Positions 24,901 through 36,742 of a stretch of 64,000 nucleotides of DNA are shown here, in pieces. Source of the stretch: Myrica gale. Its lineage: Eukaryota > Streptophyta > Magnoliopsida > Fagales > Myricaceae. Where the stretch lies: assembly GCA_963930655.1 (NCBI GenBank), contig OZ005604.1, positions 18,052,001 to 18,116,000 of the forward strand. Direction: 5' to 3'. The notes beneath the pieces are model-generated. The model was not told the origin of the DNA, ran no database searches, and saw only the letters and a list, made by a program, of their open reading frames with translations. Each line of letters starts with the position of its first letter. Position 1 is the stretch's first letter. Position numbers and translations under genes: made by a program.

Positions 24901-26786
24901 AGATTTTCGCTCAAGATCTTTTAAATACTATCTCATTATATGTATGGATTATAACAAACGATGTAAAATATTTAGGGGGGAAAACAAAGAACAAAGTTGC
25001 ATAGTCAGGTCCTAGTGACATTGGGTTTGACTTTCATCTAGTGTGATAAGTCTCTCGTTTCAATCATGGTTTCTTTTGGCTAGCTTTGACCTCCCTCACA
25101 AAATTAAGGTCTTAAGCCTCTCTGATTCTGTTTCGTATTTCATACACGTATGCATTTCACATTTTTTAATTATTGATGTTAAAACCGTTTAGAGAATATG
25201 ACATAAAATCAATGAATATTTTTTTTCATGATCATACATTGAGCTTGTATTGATTTTTCATACTCTTGATAATTTTGGTTATATCTCATAGTACCATGAT
25301 TTTTGTGTTGATTTATGTGCTCATTATCAAATTGCATGATGTCTTTCTTATTTGTCTCTTCATTTATGCATTGATGTCGGTTTTGGTTGATTGTACTTTG
25401 GTTATGTCTATATTTTATCTTATTTGTGATCTACGGTTCCTATGTCAGTTAATTCTTATTTTCATGCATTTTGTTTTCCTTTGTCCATTTGTGACAAAAA
25501 GGGGAAGAAGTTTTGTAATGAATAACTGGCTAAGGGGAGAAGGGGGAGCAAATGTTTTGTTTCTGTAGTTCATTTGCTATTGGTCTAACTTCAATTATAT
25601 ATACTTGTTTTGTTCTCTATGTTTTCACTTGGTCTTTGAAATTGTGTTTTTCAAGTAACCAATTCAAAGACTCTTGTTCACGTCATTTAAGTTATAAGGT
25701 TGATATTCATGTAAATAGATCATTTCTTTGGTGATTGGCAAAGATCTATGTTTTTTTTATATATATGTGGGTTTTGTCACGGAATTACCAAAGGGAAGTT
25801 TGTTAGTGCATTTTTGTGTTGAAAAAATTTTATGTCAAAATATGTCTTTATCGAGTTGTATGTTTTTGTCCTGTGTCGTTCCAAAGTTTATTTCTGAGTT
25901 TATTGACTTTGTGTTTGACTGACGCTCGACCCACGCTCAAGCGAACCATGAAGAATTCAAACAGAGGTTTAGCTGACACACCACCCACGCTCGAGCGCTT
26001 TATAAATAATTTAGACAGAGACATCGCGTTCGACTCTCAATCAACCCATGCTCCAGCGACATCCGGCGAATTTCATAATCAACTGAATTTGTGGACTTTC
26101 ATTGTGAAAGATTAGGAAACTCTACTAGGTTTCGTTAGAGGACGTCCAAAAGGTGATTGAGGCTTCTATTGAGAATATTTATGCCTCCTTTCCTTGGGAG
26201 AAAAACCCCAGAGGATTCATGCTTCGACATTGATTAGTTTTTCTCAGTTTTCAATCATCCTGTTGTGGAACATTCATAGTGTTAAAGAACAATGTTTGTT
26301 CGTGAAGATTCCATGAGAAGAATCTCAGAGGTCTAAGGTGAATGTCGCATGGAGCGGGTCTAAGCAAGGACGCTTAGATTATTACATCAGGGTTGTCAAA
26401 ATCAAGCAATTGGAGTTGCCCGTATCTGAATCATTGTTTGTAATGTTTTCTTCTTAGTGGATTTCAGGTGGTTTTTCCTTTGAATGATATTTCAAAGGTT
26501 TTTCACTCCGTCATCAAATCCTTGTCTGTTTGTGTGATTGATGTTTGGTTTAATTTTTCACTGTTTATTTTTTGATTGAATTGATATTAAGCCAAAAAGG
26601 GAAAAACTAAGGATAGGAATGCATAACGCGATTTTTCCAGCAAAAAAAAAAAAGAGTTGATTATTATGCATATCTAAGTTGAACTATTTTAGAGTTTGTT
26701 TTAAAATTGTTATTGAATTTGTAATTAGATTGAAAGCACATATTCACCCCCTCTAAGTGTTAATATGGTCTAAACTAGATTTTTCA
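21989..26786 (+). mobile_element. Copia-type LTR element with gag only, plus strand
   Basis: Two long LTRs (21989-22905 and 25801-26786) share blocks such as GACGCTCGACCCACGCTCGAGCG and end in TTTTTCA. A primer-binding-like site (TTGATATTAGAGCT) follows the left LTR, and a purine tract (CCAAAGGGAAG) precedes the right. The interior has an N-terminal gag block (near YVPPYFGGSNYVYWKI, about 22965), a UBN2-like gag (23314-23796) and a CFECQCFGHVRSKC zinc knuckle (about 23818-23862). No enzyme domain is seen. Flanks AAAAC and CAAAC may be a decayed 5-bp duplication. LTRs are well diverged, so it is older than the other two gag-only elements; there are many breaks (more than five). The LTRs carry short CGCTCGAGCG palindromes. 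Confidence 0.75.
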
Positions 26787-27197
26787 CAAACCAATTGCAT
26801 GGGACTTGAAGATGTTTCGTTCCCTGCGTTGGTTGATCTTCTTAGCAAATGAGTCCAGTACACATTTTCTTGAAGGTGGTAGACCACTTTTCATTAGAAT
26901 GTCTACTTTTTATTATCATAATATGATGTTTTTTCAGCAAAAAAAAAGAGTTGATTATCATGTATATTAAGGCTGAACTATTTTAGAACTTGTTTTAAAA
27001 TTGTTATTAAATTTGTAATTAGAGGGCAAACACATTTTCACCCTCTCTGGGTATTGATAAAGTCTAAACCGGATTTTCCACAAACTAATTGCATAGGACT
27101 CGAAGATGTTTCGTTACCTGCTTTGGTTCATCTTCTTACCAAATGAGTCCAGTACTCATTTCTCGAAGGTGGTAGACGACTTTTCATTAGAATGTCT
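26654..27197. repeat. Tandem duplication of about 294 bp spanning an LTR end and its flank
   Basis: Copy 1 (26654-26947) contains the last part of the right LTR of the preceding element plus the DNA next to it (CAAACCAATTGCATGGGACT and following). Copy 2 (26948-27197) repeats the same LTR end and the same flank at a constant offset of 294 bp. Both copies are preceded by CAGC and an A-run. The duplication therefore happened after the insertion. The copies have diverged noticeably. Confidence 0.8.
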
Positions 27198-28016
27198 GGA
27201 AACCAGAAGAATTTGGCTGAGAGAAACAGTTACTGTTGTTGTGATTTGATAATCATCTGGGTGGTTGTCATAGCCTGCAATGATGCTGCAGGTAGTGGCA
27301 GCAGTGGTGGTGCGGAGCTTTATCGAAGTAGTCCATATCGAAGTGTCTGCGGCAGATATGGCAACGTGAGCCATGTCACTTCCCGACAGTTCAATATGAA
27401 AAACAGATCAGAGGTTGGTTGAAATTTTCCCTTTCTCAACGATGTCATTTTTCTGAGTCTTTTTTTCACCTACGCTGTACATCAGTACATGAAGCGGATA
27501 ATTGGAGCAATCATTCTGCTAAGGTGCCTAAAGTCGCATACTTCCACGGCTACAGACTGGAGAAATTATTCAATATTGAGATTGCAGAATCCGTAGTGCT
27601 GTTGTCTAAATTTTGCAGACAAGATCATCTTACAGTGTACTTTATTCAGCAGTATGCTTCTCCATTAAAGAAGTGATTTTGCAATTCTGGGTGGAAGTGA
27701 CTGGGGTTGGGATGAATTCTTATCACAGCAGGCTTATGCTTATATATATATACATATGCTCTAACTAGATACATTTCGCAAATTTTTCCACTCAAATCCA
27801 GTAGTCCAGCCTAATGTAGGATTTAAAAGGTTAACAGGACTTGACTAATTGTACAAGACCCACGGCGATTTAAATCTACCAAATGCAAGAATCATAAGAG
27901 CAATGTTGAAATTTTGCTATTTATTTCGAACTCAGAGAGCAGATGGATGAAACTAAACTGGTCTGGAAGCCAAATTTAAGGAACTATACTGCTTACCGAA
28001 AGCAACCTTCTACAAA
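27198..28016. other. Unassigned DNA with short open frames
   Basis: Two abutting plus-strand open frames (27192-27422 and 27419-27676) have non-repetitive, protein-like composition, including a Gly/Ser stretch near NDAAGSGSSGGAELY. I recognise no family and see no clear splice signals joining them. From about 27900 the DNA is probably 3' UTR of the minus-strand receptor kinase gene. Confidence 0.35.
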
Positions 28017-31000
28017 CTATTTCAAAGTTGCTTTAGCATTGGAGGAAGAAGAGTACAGCAATGAGGATGCGGAAAAGCTTGTGCTGTTGCTTTGGAGGTA
28101 AGAATGTTTTGAATGTTGCATAACTGCTGAAGGAGCTCCTCTGGGGCTATTGCTTTCTTGTCTATCATTTGCAGAAGAAGGGCCATTAAGAAGCATGTCG
28201 ACTTTCATGCACTCCTCTCTCCCCTGCCTTATCTCTTTAAGCATTGCTGCTACATCTTTCATGGTTGGCCTATCGTCAGGGGAAGGATTTACACACAGCA
28301 AAGCCACGCCTAAGGTCTGCAGAATTTCCTCAATTTCGGATTCGGGCCGGGCGCGTAAGCTTGCATCCAGCACTTCGACTCCACCTCTCGTCTGCCTTAC
28401 CCAATCTACAATGTGAAGCCCATCTGGTATGGTCGGATCAATTGGTTGCTTACCTGTTAACACTTCCAAAGCAACAACACCATAGCTATACACATCACTC
28501 TTCTCCGTTATCTTCATCATATATCCATACTCTGCAAACGAAAACCAAAAAAAGTACAAAAATATGGCATGAGAATTACCGAGGTGAAAATGTAACATGC
28601 AATGCAATTTGCCATTATAGGTTAGTCTTTCTCGATTCATCAAATGAGGTTGCAGAGTTATCTCGATTAAGGAGGGAAACATCAACGACAAATTTGGGTG
28701 TCAGAGAAAGCAAAATTTGTAAGACTTTAAGTAAGCAGGACTAATTATGAAAACAGAAAAAGAGAGATCACAATTAGAGAGGTGAAGAATGGTGGTTATT
28801 CACAACACAGCGCCCTAGTTTAAGCATAGTTTCCGAACTCCTATGCTTGAGAATCTGAAACCAAACAAAATTATATGACTAACCAGGAGCAATGTATCCA
28901 TAGGAACCAGCAAGAGTGTTGGAAGACCGTGCAAAATCTTTATCATCAACAAGCTTGGCAAGTCCGAAGTCCGCAATATAAGGTTCAAATTCAAGACCAA
29001 TGAGAATGTTGTTGGCCTTAATGTCCCTATGAACAATGGGCGGAACACAGTCATGGTGTAAATAAGCCAAACCTTGAGCTGCCCCCAATACGATCTGATA
29101 TCTCAGGTTCCATTCCAAGCAGTTACCGCTTCGTTCATGAAGGAGACTCCCCAAGCTCCCATTGGGCACGTAATCATACATTAGCAATCTTGTGTTCCGA
29201 TTCCAGCAGCAACCCAAGAACCTGACAATGTTCTTGTGGCGGATGGAGCCGAGAGTTTTTACTTCAGCTGAAAATGAGTCACGAGTTCCTCCATTGACTC
29301 CCAAACTTCTTGTCTGGCAGTCATGTCCAGCAGCCATTGTTAGTGGCCAGAGCTTCTTTACCGCAATCACTTCCCCATTTTCCAGTTCTGCGCGGTAAAC
29401 AATTCCTGAACATCCCTTTCCAATTGCATTGGACTCCACTAGGCACTTCAAAACCTGTTCGACTGAGAAGTTTAACTTCTGGAATGGAGTAAACTGCCAA
29501 GGCCATGAATCCCCTCCTATTTCAGAACCGTTGTCATCTCTGATCATTTTCCTTCCTCGAAAGACTGCAAAGGCTCCGAAAATTGTCAATGCAATGGTCA
29601 ATGTAATCAGCAAACCAATGGCTAATCTCTGTCTCTGTGACCTCCTGAGATCAGTACTTTTTGGCATACCCATTGTTGTAGTATTGGTTAAAAAGCATGC
29701 ATCGTGACCTTTGGAGCACAATCCTTGATTCCCTGCCAACTCTGTTGCTGATAACTGTCTAAATAACTTGCTGTCTGGCAGATAACCGGTGAAACTGTTG
29801 TAGGAAATGTTTAGAGAAACAAGATTTACAAGCCCGGATAGTGTCATCAAGTCACCTTCTAGCTTATTGTGTGAGAGGTCCAGTGCGGAGAGCTCTTTGA
29901 GAGCAGAAATTTGTGGTGGGAGCACCCCAGATAGAGCATTCAAACTCAAATTTAGAGCAATGTCAAGATCTTCAATTTCAAATAGTTCTGCAGGGATTGT
30001 GCCAGAAAGTGCATTGTTGCTAAGATCAAGCAACTGAAGTCCTTTACATCGGCCAAGTGAGGAGGGGATTGGCCCAGAGAGGCGGTTCCCACTAAGGATG
30101 AGTCTATTCAATGAAGTAAGTTTCCCAAAACTCCCAGGAATCTGACCTGCAAACTGATTAACGGAAACATCCAATACTTGGAGCCTGGTCAGACCAGATA
30201 AAGAGATGGGCAAATTTCCTCCAAGGGTGTTGTTACTTAGGTTCAGCATTTGTAGTTCACCGCAATTGCCAATCTCATCCGGCACTGATCCAACAAGATG
30301 ATTTTCAGACAGGTCAAGAAACCCAAGGTTCTTAAGGAACCCAATCTCTCTTGGAATCTCCCCACTAATCCTATTATTCACCAATCGAAGCCGGATAAGA
30401 GAACTGCAATTGCCAATTTCGAGGGGTATAGAACCAGCAATGTCATTAGAAATCAAGAGAAGCTTTGTTAAATTTTGAAGCAGAAATATTTCCGGGGGTA
30501 AGCTTCCAGTGAGTGCATTGTGGGACAAATCCAAGGCTTCAAGGCTTCTGCATCCGGCCAATGCTGGGGTAATACTTCCTTCAAGTTTGTTCTGCCAGGC
30601 AAAGAAGACTGTCAGCTCTGTCAGCATCCCGAGCTCTGAAGGGATTGGACCCGATATCTGATTGGAATCAACCTGTAATTGCACGAGGCTTGTAGCATTT
30701 GAAAGAACTGATGGGATTGAACCTGATATATTATTGTTGCTAAGCATAAGCTCTTGAAGATTTGTGAGGTTTCCAAAAGACACAGGTATGCTTCCAGAGA
30801 GAGAATTCAAGGAGAGGTCGATAGTCTTCAAGCTTTTGCAATTCCCAATTTCTTCGGGAATAGTCCCATCAAAATTGTTCTGCCACAATAACATCTTCTC
30901 CAGCTTCTGAAGCATACCCAACTCTGCTGGAAGCGAACCTGAGAGATCATTCTCATACAAGTACAAGTAAACAAGCTCTGAACAGTTGCCTATATCTGGC

Positions 31001-31830
31001 GGAATCTTACCAGAGAGCATAGTAGTATAAACTGAGAGTGTCTGAAGCATGCTCAGTTTACCCAATGAAGCAGGAATAGAACCAGAAAGTTTAGTATCGG
31101 CAAGACCAAGCACTTTCAAGTTCTGGCAGTCTCCAAGCTCATCCGGGATATTTCCTGCTATGTCTTTGTTCCCTCCGGCACGAATTACTTCCAAATTTGA
31201 CAGTTTTCCTAGCTCAACCGGTAATCTGCCACTTAGATAATTATCATAGACAACAAGACTCTTAAGTTGGACACAATCACCAAGCTCCGGTGGGATTTGC
31301 CCAGTGAGTTGGTTAGAGTTCAAAATCAAGTCCTCGAGATTTTGGAGATTCCCAACAGTGGAAGGAATACTTCCGACCAAACTGTTTGTACTAACATCAA
31401 TGACTGTAAGTGCAGTGCAATCTCCAATATCAGGAGAGATTGTCCCGGTGAGGTTAGCACCAGAAATCATGAGCTTTTGAAGGAAGTGAAGGGACGAAAG
31501 GTTGGAAGGAAAGGGAAGAGCTAGCTCAACAGACTGGATGTTGATCTCAGTGACAAAATTTTCAGAAGAACAGGTAATATAAGACCACTTACAAGGGTTG
31601 GGGTCAGAAGGATTCCAGTTGGAGAAAGCTGAAGCGGGTGAGGGAGAACTGTGACACCAAGAATACAGTGCGACAACTTCATTGTTTGCAAGAGAAGAAT
31701 AAAAGGATGAGAAAAGGATAAGGGTGAAGAGGAGGAGATGGTAGTAGCGGTGGTGGAGGAGGGTGGTGAAGGATTGTCTCTGCATTGGATTGTGGTTGTG
31801 GGTGTTGAAGGACTGCCTCGGCATCGGCAT
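28017..31830 (-). CDS. RGI: RGI-type LRR receptor-like kinase (RGF peptide receptor), 1153 aa, two exons
   Basis: Exons on the minus strand: 31830-28884 and 28531-28017, joined inside the Glu codon of the GYIAPE motif. The protein is a plasma-membrane receptor kinase of the subfamily that perceives sulfated RGF/GLV/CLEL peptides controlling root meristem size. Visible parts: an N-terminal hydrophobic signal (about residues 33-48), a cysteine-containing N cap, about two dozen LRRs with LxGxIP repeats, an RAGG sequence (VIRAGGNKD) matching the RxGG motif used for peptide recognition, a transmembrane helix (LAIGLLITLTIALTIFGAFA), and an RD kinase with GKGCSGIVY, VIAVKK, HRDIKANN and DFGLAK. The Ser-rich tail (TSFSASSLLYSSSS) is typical of this pair. 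It most resembles Arabidopsis At5g48940 (1135 aa). The start at 31830 is the first in-frame ATG. It looks intact. Confidence 0.95.
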
Positions 31831-32541
31831 TGTCAATTGCCTCAAAACCCCAACCACACTTGGTTTTTCATTGGGTCTCTCTCGCTTCTTGTTTTCTTTG
31901 TTGTTTTGGTAGCTCTCTCTCCTTGCTTGAATCTTATCATAACCTCCCTCTACTTGTCGCTTCTGCAATTAGTCTACGTTAGTATTATACTTACTTCGCA
32001 GTCAAGAAGAAAAGGAGAGATAAAGAAAGAGGAAAAAGATTTTAAACATTTGGAGCCACACCACCACCATCAATTCCACCTCGGGGTTCTGCTCTTTGTT
32101 ATATATATTCTAGTCTCCCTGAATTGAAAAGGTACTGTTAGATTACTAATTAGCAGATACTCCATGCGTTCTTGCATTGTTTTCCTCAACAAAGTCAGTG
32201 TTATGGGCTGTTTTTATTTTGATAGTTGAGCCATCCTTTGAACTTTCAAGGTCCTTCACCCTACCTTGGATTCTCTTTCTCAGTGAGCAAGTTCAAATTT
32301 TCATTTAAAGGTGTTTCCATTGAGCATTTCCCATCATCAGAAAGAATGGCTCAAGATGCGTCCATGGAACGTTTGCGAAATGCAATTTCTTGCGCTTTTA
32401 TATCAGTTGTTTGGAATTTTCGCTTCATTTTAGAACCTGAGCTATGGAAGTGGAAAATCGCCATCTGTGGAATGCATCAGATATGCAGGGACAGCTTGAA
32501 AACCTTGATGCTCATCTCCTAGATTTGGTTTTGTGGGACAC
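31831..32541. other. Upstream region of the RGI-type kinase gene
   Basis: The 711 bp between the start codon of the receptor kinase and the solo LTR should hold its 5' UTR and core promoter. I see no unambiguous TATA box. A plus-strand open frame (32226-32522) has no recognised similarity. Confidence 0.45.
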
Positions 32542-33897
32542 TGTTTAGACCCTAAACTTACATAGAGGGGGTGAATAGTAAGTTAAAAAATTCAGCACAA
32601 TCTCTATCACCCTTATGCGGAAAACCTTATACAAATCTTAGCTCAAAGAATATATTGAATATGTCCAGATCTGGAAAATATCATATAGTCATATTAATGA
32701 CAGAATTTCAATATATTTAGTCAACTTAAACACATCTAAGATTGCTAAGACAATAACACAAACACTTGGAGTGCAGAAAAACTTTGATGTAATCTTTTAA
32801 ACCAAGATGCACAACCAAGCTACCAAGATTTGAATTTATATTATGCTAATCAATTTCTAAGCAAATATAAACGAAATTGAAACACAAACAATCACACAAC
32901 ACAAGAGATTGTTTACGAAGTGGAAAACCCTTTGAAAGAACTTCTTCACGAGTGAAAAACCCTTTGAAAAAACTCCTTCACGAGTGAAAAACCACTCAGG
33001 GCTCACCGCCGATTAACCAATCCACTAAATGAGAGATACACTTACAGTCGGTGACTTTGTTTACCACAAAACCTTTGCTACACAATAAATCCCGAAAGAA
33101 ACAATTCGAACTACACGTTCGAACCCGCACCAAGCAGTAAACTCCAAAACCTTTGGATCACTCTCTCACTTCAATGAATCTTAATCAAGCAAACTTGCCT
33201 CAGGACGATTGGAACTCCAATCGACAAACACCGAAACTCCGATGTTTACCCACTGCCACAATGGGGTTTTCTTGGTGGTGATTATTTTCTTCAACAGCAC
33301 TTGATGGAGGACTACCAAAATCTTGACTTTTCAAATCTTCAAGAACAACCTTCTCTCAAATCTTCATCAATCTCTCTCTAGAAGCCTTCGAAATGTTTCA
33401 GAGCTATTTCTCCTCTATTTTCGTCGAAGTCTCTTATGTCCAGCCACTCAAAATGCCTTTTTAAATAGCTGGGCAAGTTCACGCGAAATTAGTTATCATT
33501 TCTCCCGTGTTTGGGCTTGAGCCTCAAGGTAGCTCCAAATTACAACGTGTTTTCTCCAAGCTTGCCTCAAGCTAGCCTAAACAGCACTTAACCACTTTAA
33601 CAACTTTAACAACTTCCAGATTTATTTACAAACGAATTCTTTCATCCGTTAACCACTTTAACAACCTTCAGATTTCTTCAAAACTGAACTCTTTCTTCTG
33701 GAAACCACTTTACCACTTTCATAATTCTTAATTATTCCATCTGAAACACACTTTAACAACTTCTAGATTTCATCACAATTGATTTCTTTCATATGAAGCA
33801 CATGTACTTGATCATCCACATCCATCCATATCCAAGACACATCCAAGACACGTTTCTTTACAACATACATGTCACGGAATAAAGTCAACATCTAACA
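32542..33897 (-). mobile_element. Solo LTR of a Copia-type element, minus strand
   Basis: On the minus strand the segment starts TGTTAGATGTTGACTTTATT and ends GGGTCTAAACA, with a CACCCCCTCT-type block near the end that it shares in style with the LTRs at 22-27 kb. No partner LTR, primer-binding site or coding region is beside it. At about 32915-32995 it holds a short tandem repeat built on AAAACCCTTTGAAA and TTCACGAGTG. No matching 5-bp target duplication was seen, so one end may have decayed. It lies in the same orientation as the receptor kinase gene, 0.7 kb upstream of it. Confidence 0.65.
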
Positions 33898-35636
33898 TTA
33901 GGAACTACCAGGTTTAAATCTTTTCGTGTGGCGATCACATGGAGGACTTTTCCGTTCCCATTTGTCGTTTATCTGTTTCCGAATACCTTAGTAATTGTTT
34001 AAGTTTTTAGCTTTCGCTTCTTCTGTCTATTCAGCCAAGCTTCTCACTTCGGATTTCCCATTTCCCAAACAGGCAGTAATGGAAGAATTATTTTAGAAAA
34101 GAGAGTACTTCACATAACACAGACAACAAGATGAGCATTATCTTCTCTTCGGGACAAAGGCATCACTGAATGCAAGCCATATTATTGCGCTTCACAATCA
34201 TGGTTTTCTGTTACTAATTCTCGTTCGGATATTGTTATTCACCCCAAGCTTAGATGCTAAGGGCTACATTTGGGTTTCAAGCGAAAATTTTGCAGGCTCG
34301 TTTCGTGTATTATATATGCCTCAGAAAACCACAAAAAAACAAAACAAAACAAAACAAAATAAAATAAAAAGTATCATGTATCTGCCATTTGTTAAACTTC
34401 CTATTTAAGGGATGGAACATTACATAAAGGTTCATTCAGTAATAGATCTATATAAATTTTTTTTTTGTTACAATAATAGATGAATAGTATTCCTAAAAGG
34501 AAAAGATTAAAAAGAAAAAAAAATCCACTGTCATAGAGGGTCAAAACCCGCATATATCGAAAGATAATTTTACAGTAACTTATGAGACAGAAATAAACAT
34601 CTCTCCAAAATTAAGAAAGCAGCCCAACGAGGAAGATCTTGCACGAAAAAGTATGGACTACGCGAGGTAAAATCCACTTTACAACCCTGAAAAAAATCTA
34701 AAGACAGTACGAGCATTACAAACATCTATAGCACTTTGCCAAAGGAAAGGGCACCATGACTCTTAAGCGCTTCCATCACACAGTGGAGGAGTCACCTTCT
34801 AAAACAATTTGGATTGTCTTAGCTTGCCTCTAACTCCCCCGAAACCAAAGCCATGTGAAGATAGGTATGACCTATTGAGTGTCATTATATTCCATGGGTC
34901 ACGAGTGACAATATTGCTTCGATGTGAAGATAATGACACTCAAATGGCTATAAGAGGAGGACATGGAGATAGGAATGACCTATTGAGTGTCACTATCTTC
35001 GAAGGTATCACTCGGAAAGAGGAAGAGGACGAGATGTAGCTAGGTGTGACCTATTGAGTGTCTTTATCTTCAAAGGTATCCCTAATTCCAAGGACGACCA
35101 TGTGGTGGATGAGCCTAGTACTTCCTTTTGCTGTACTCTATTAGCTGTGTCAAGGAATCAATGTGATCATATGATTTTGTCAAAAGTCTACAGAATATCT
35201 GACAAAAAGGACACAGTGTTGCCTGGAGCCCAAAGCTCTAGGAGCAGGACCTCGGGAGACTCCCATGCGGAATCTAAACACGTTTTGTTTTGTATGTCGA
35301 AAAAACCGACACTTTTTTCATTTTTATTTTTATTTTGTAAGTTTTCTCCCACACCTCGCTGATATTTGCAACAAACAGAGCTTCCAAGAAACTTAACAAA
35401 AAAAAAATTTCAAAAATACTTATCGGAAAAATGAGGAGAATAGGAATAAAAGACCATTCAAATGAGTGGCAAAAGCTACGTTTGTTTAATGGTGTTTTAC
35501 TTCAAACTCATTTTTTAATCTAAATATGATTTTTTCACACTATAAATATTTTCAATCATCAATAAAACTTTTCAATTGTTGACCTTAATTTTTTTTAAAA
35601 AAAGTAAAAAAATCGCTTCAAGCACTCAAACTACTA
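33898..35636. other. Intergenic DNA with a degenerate local repeat
   Basis: No recognised gene. At about 34868-35085 the phrase GACCTATTGAGTGTC recurs three times in direct orientation (near 34869, 34977 and 35048), followed by versions of TATCTTCGAAGGTATC, and once inverted (TAATGACACTCAAA near 34930). The open frames 34809-35039 and 35054-35362 run through this repeat and are probably not genes. Confidence 0.5.
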
Positions 35637-35798
35637 AGGTTATGTTTGTGTTGAAAAATTTTTGGTATTGGATTTAGTGAAAAAGTGAAGAGGGGGATAA
35701 TTTTTTTTATATTTTTAATGGGAGAGATAGATATTATATTGTAGTATTTTATTGTGAGTTTGTGAAATATTTTGTGAAATTTTTGGTGCAAGCGCACT
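35637..35798. repeat. MITE-like repeat, family 1
   Basis: The stretch begins GGTTATGTTTG and ends near CAAGCGCACT, with an internal GGATTTAGTGAAAAAGTGAAGAG block and a TATATTGTA block shared with copies at 51600-51752, 52044-52236 and 58971-59162. It is AT-rich and non-coding. A target duplication could not be defined. Confidence 0.55.
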
Positions 35799-36050
35799 CT
35801 AAGTAAATTTTAAATAGAGCTTTAAACTACAAATCTTGACATATTGAGCTCCGAACTACCAAATTTCATCAATTTGTACTATTGAAAAAAATTCAATCAT
35901 CAAACTAGTGTCATGCATGTTATAAATGAGTTGTGTGACACGATTTTGACCGTCAAATTTTAATTTAGGAGCAATTTTATTAATTGTAGAAGTTGAAAGA
36001 CTCAATTTGTCAAAATTAATAATTTAAGGTCTTATTTAAAATTTACTTAG
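35799..36050. repeat. Foldback MITE with about 50-bp inverted ends
   Basis: The left end (35799-35848) starts CTAAGTAAATTTTAAATA and the right end (36001-36050), reverse-complemented, reads the same way with scattered mismatches through to a shared TTGAG. The interior is AT-rich and non-coding. It directly abuts a family 1 repeat on its left. The long inverted ends identify a foldback-type MITE, superfamily undetermined. Confidence 0.7.
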
Positions 36051-36742
36051 TAATTTAAAGACTCAAAGTGAGTTTATAATAAAAATAAACTAAAATTCAA
36101 AACAACTTTTACAAAATCAGATGAAAAGGGCTCTCACAAAAAATTTCATTCGAAATATACTTATTATTTTCACATTCTTTAAAAAAATGCAAGTCCTCGC
36201 AAGGAATCCTTGTGAAATGCAAAATGGTAATTGAAGAAAATACTGGGCTCTAAGGCAATTATTCGAAACTGACGTTTTCTCCCTTTTTCTTGGCGGATTT
36301 ATAAAAAATTACCTAACACATATTGCATTCATTGAGATGTTTGTTTGTCAATATTTCAGAAAATATTTTTAAAATTTTAATTTTTTTTAAATATCTAAAT
36401 TTATTAGAATTTATAAAAAATTTAAAATATGTATAAATTTTAAAATGCATTTAATTTATTAAAAATTTTAATACTCCAAAATATTAGATATCAAACCTCA
36501 TCAATATCTAGGAGTGTAACGATCAATACCGTCATAGTAGCTTTGCGACACGGATGGTATTACAGTCAAAGCGTTAATATACGCCATCCATCGACTGCCA
36601 AGTAGTCAATAGAGAAAATCACCATGCCGCCCTCCCTTTAACGCGCAAGGCCTACCCTTACGAGGGGTGAGGGATGAAATTTCACTCCTTAAGAGTGATC
36701 GACCCCTATAATATTCATAATTTTAAATTTGACCTTAACAAG
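36051..36742. other. Intergenic, AT-rich, no gene recognised
   Basis: This is ordinary AT-rich sequence up to about 36500, then a more GC-rich block (about 36510-36715) with no recognised family. The last eight bases (36735-36742) are the left target duplication of an hAT-type element. Confidence 0.5.

Noticed and set aside
26948-27197. Separate second LTR insertion
   Set aside because: It repeats both the LTR end and the non-LTR flank at a constant 294-bp offset, so a tandem duplication explains it better.
28150-28744. Plus-strand open frames over the receptor kinase
   Set aside because: They are antisense shadows of the kinase coding sequence.
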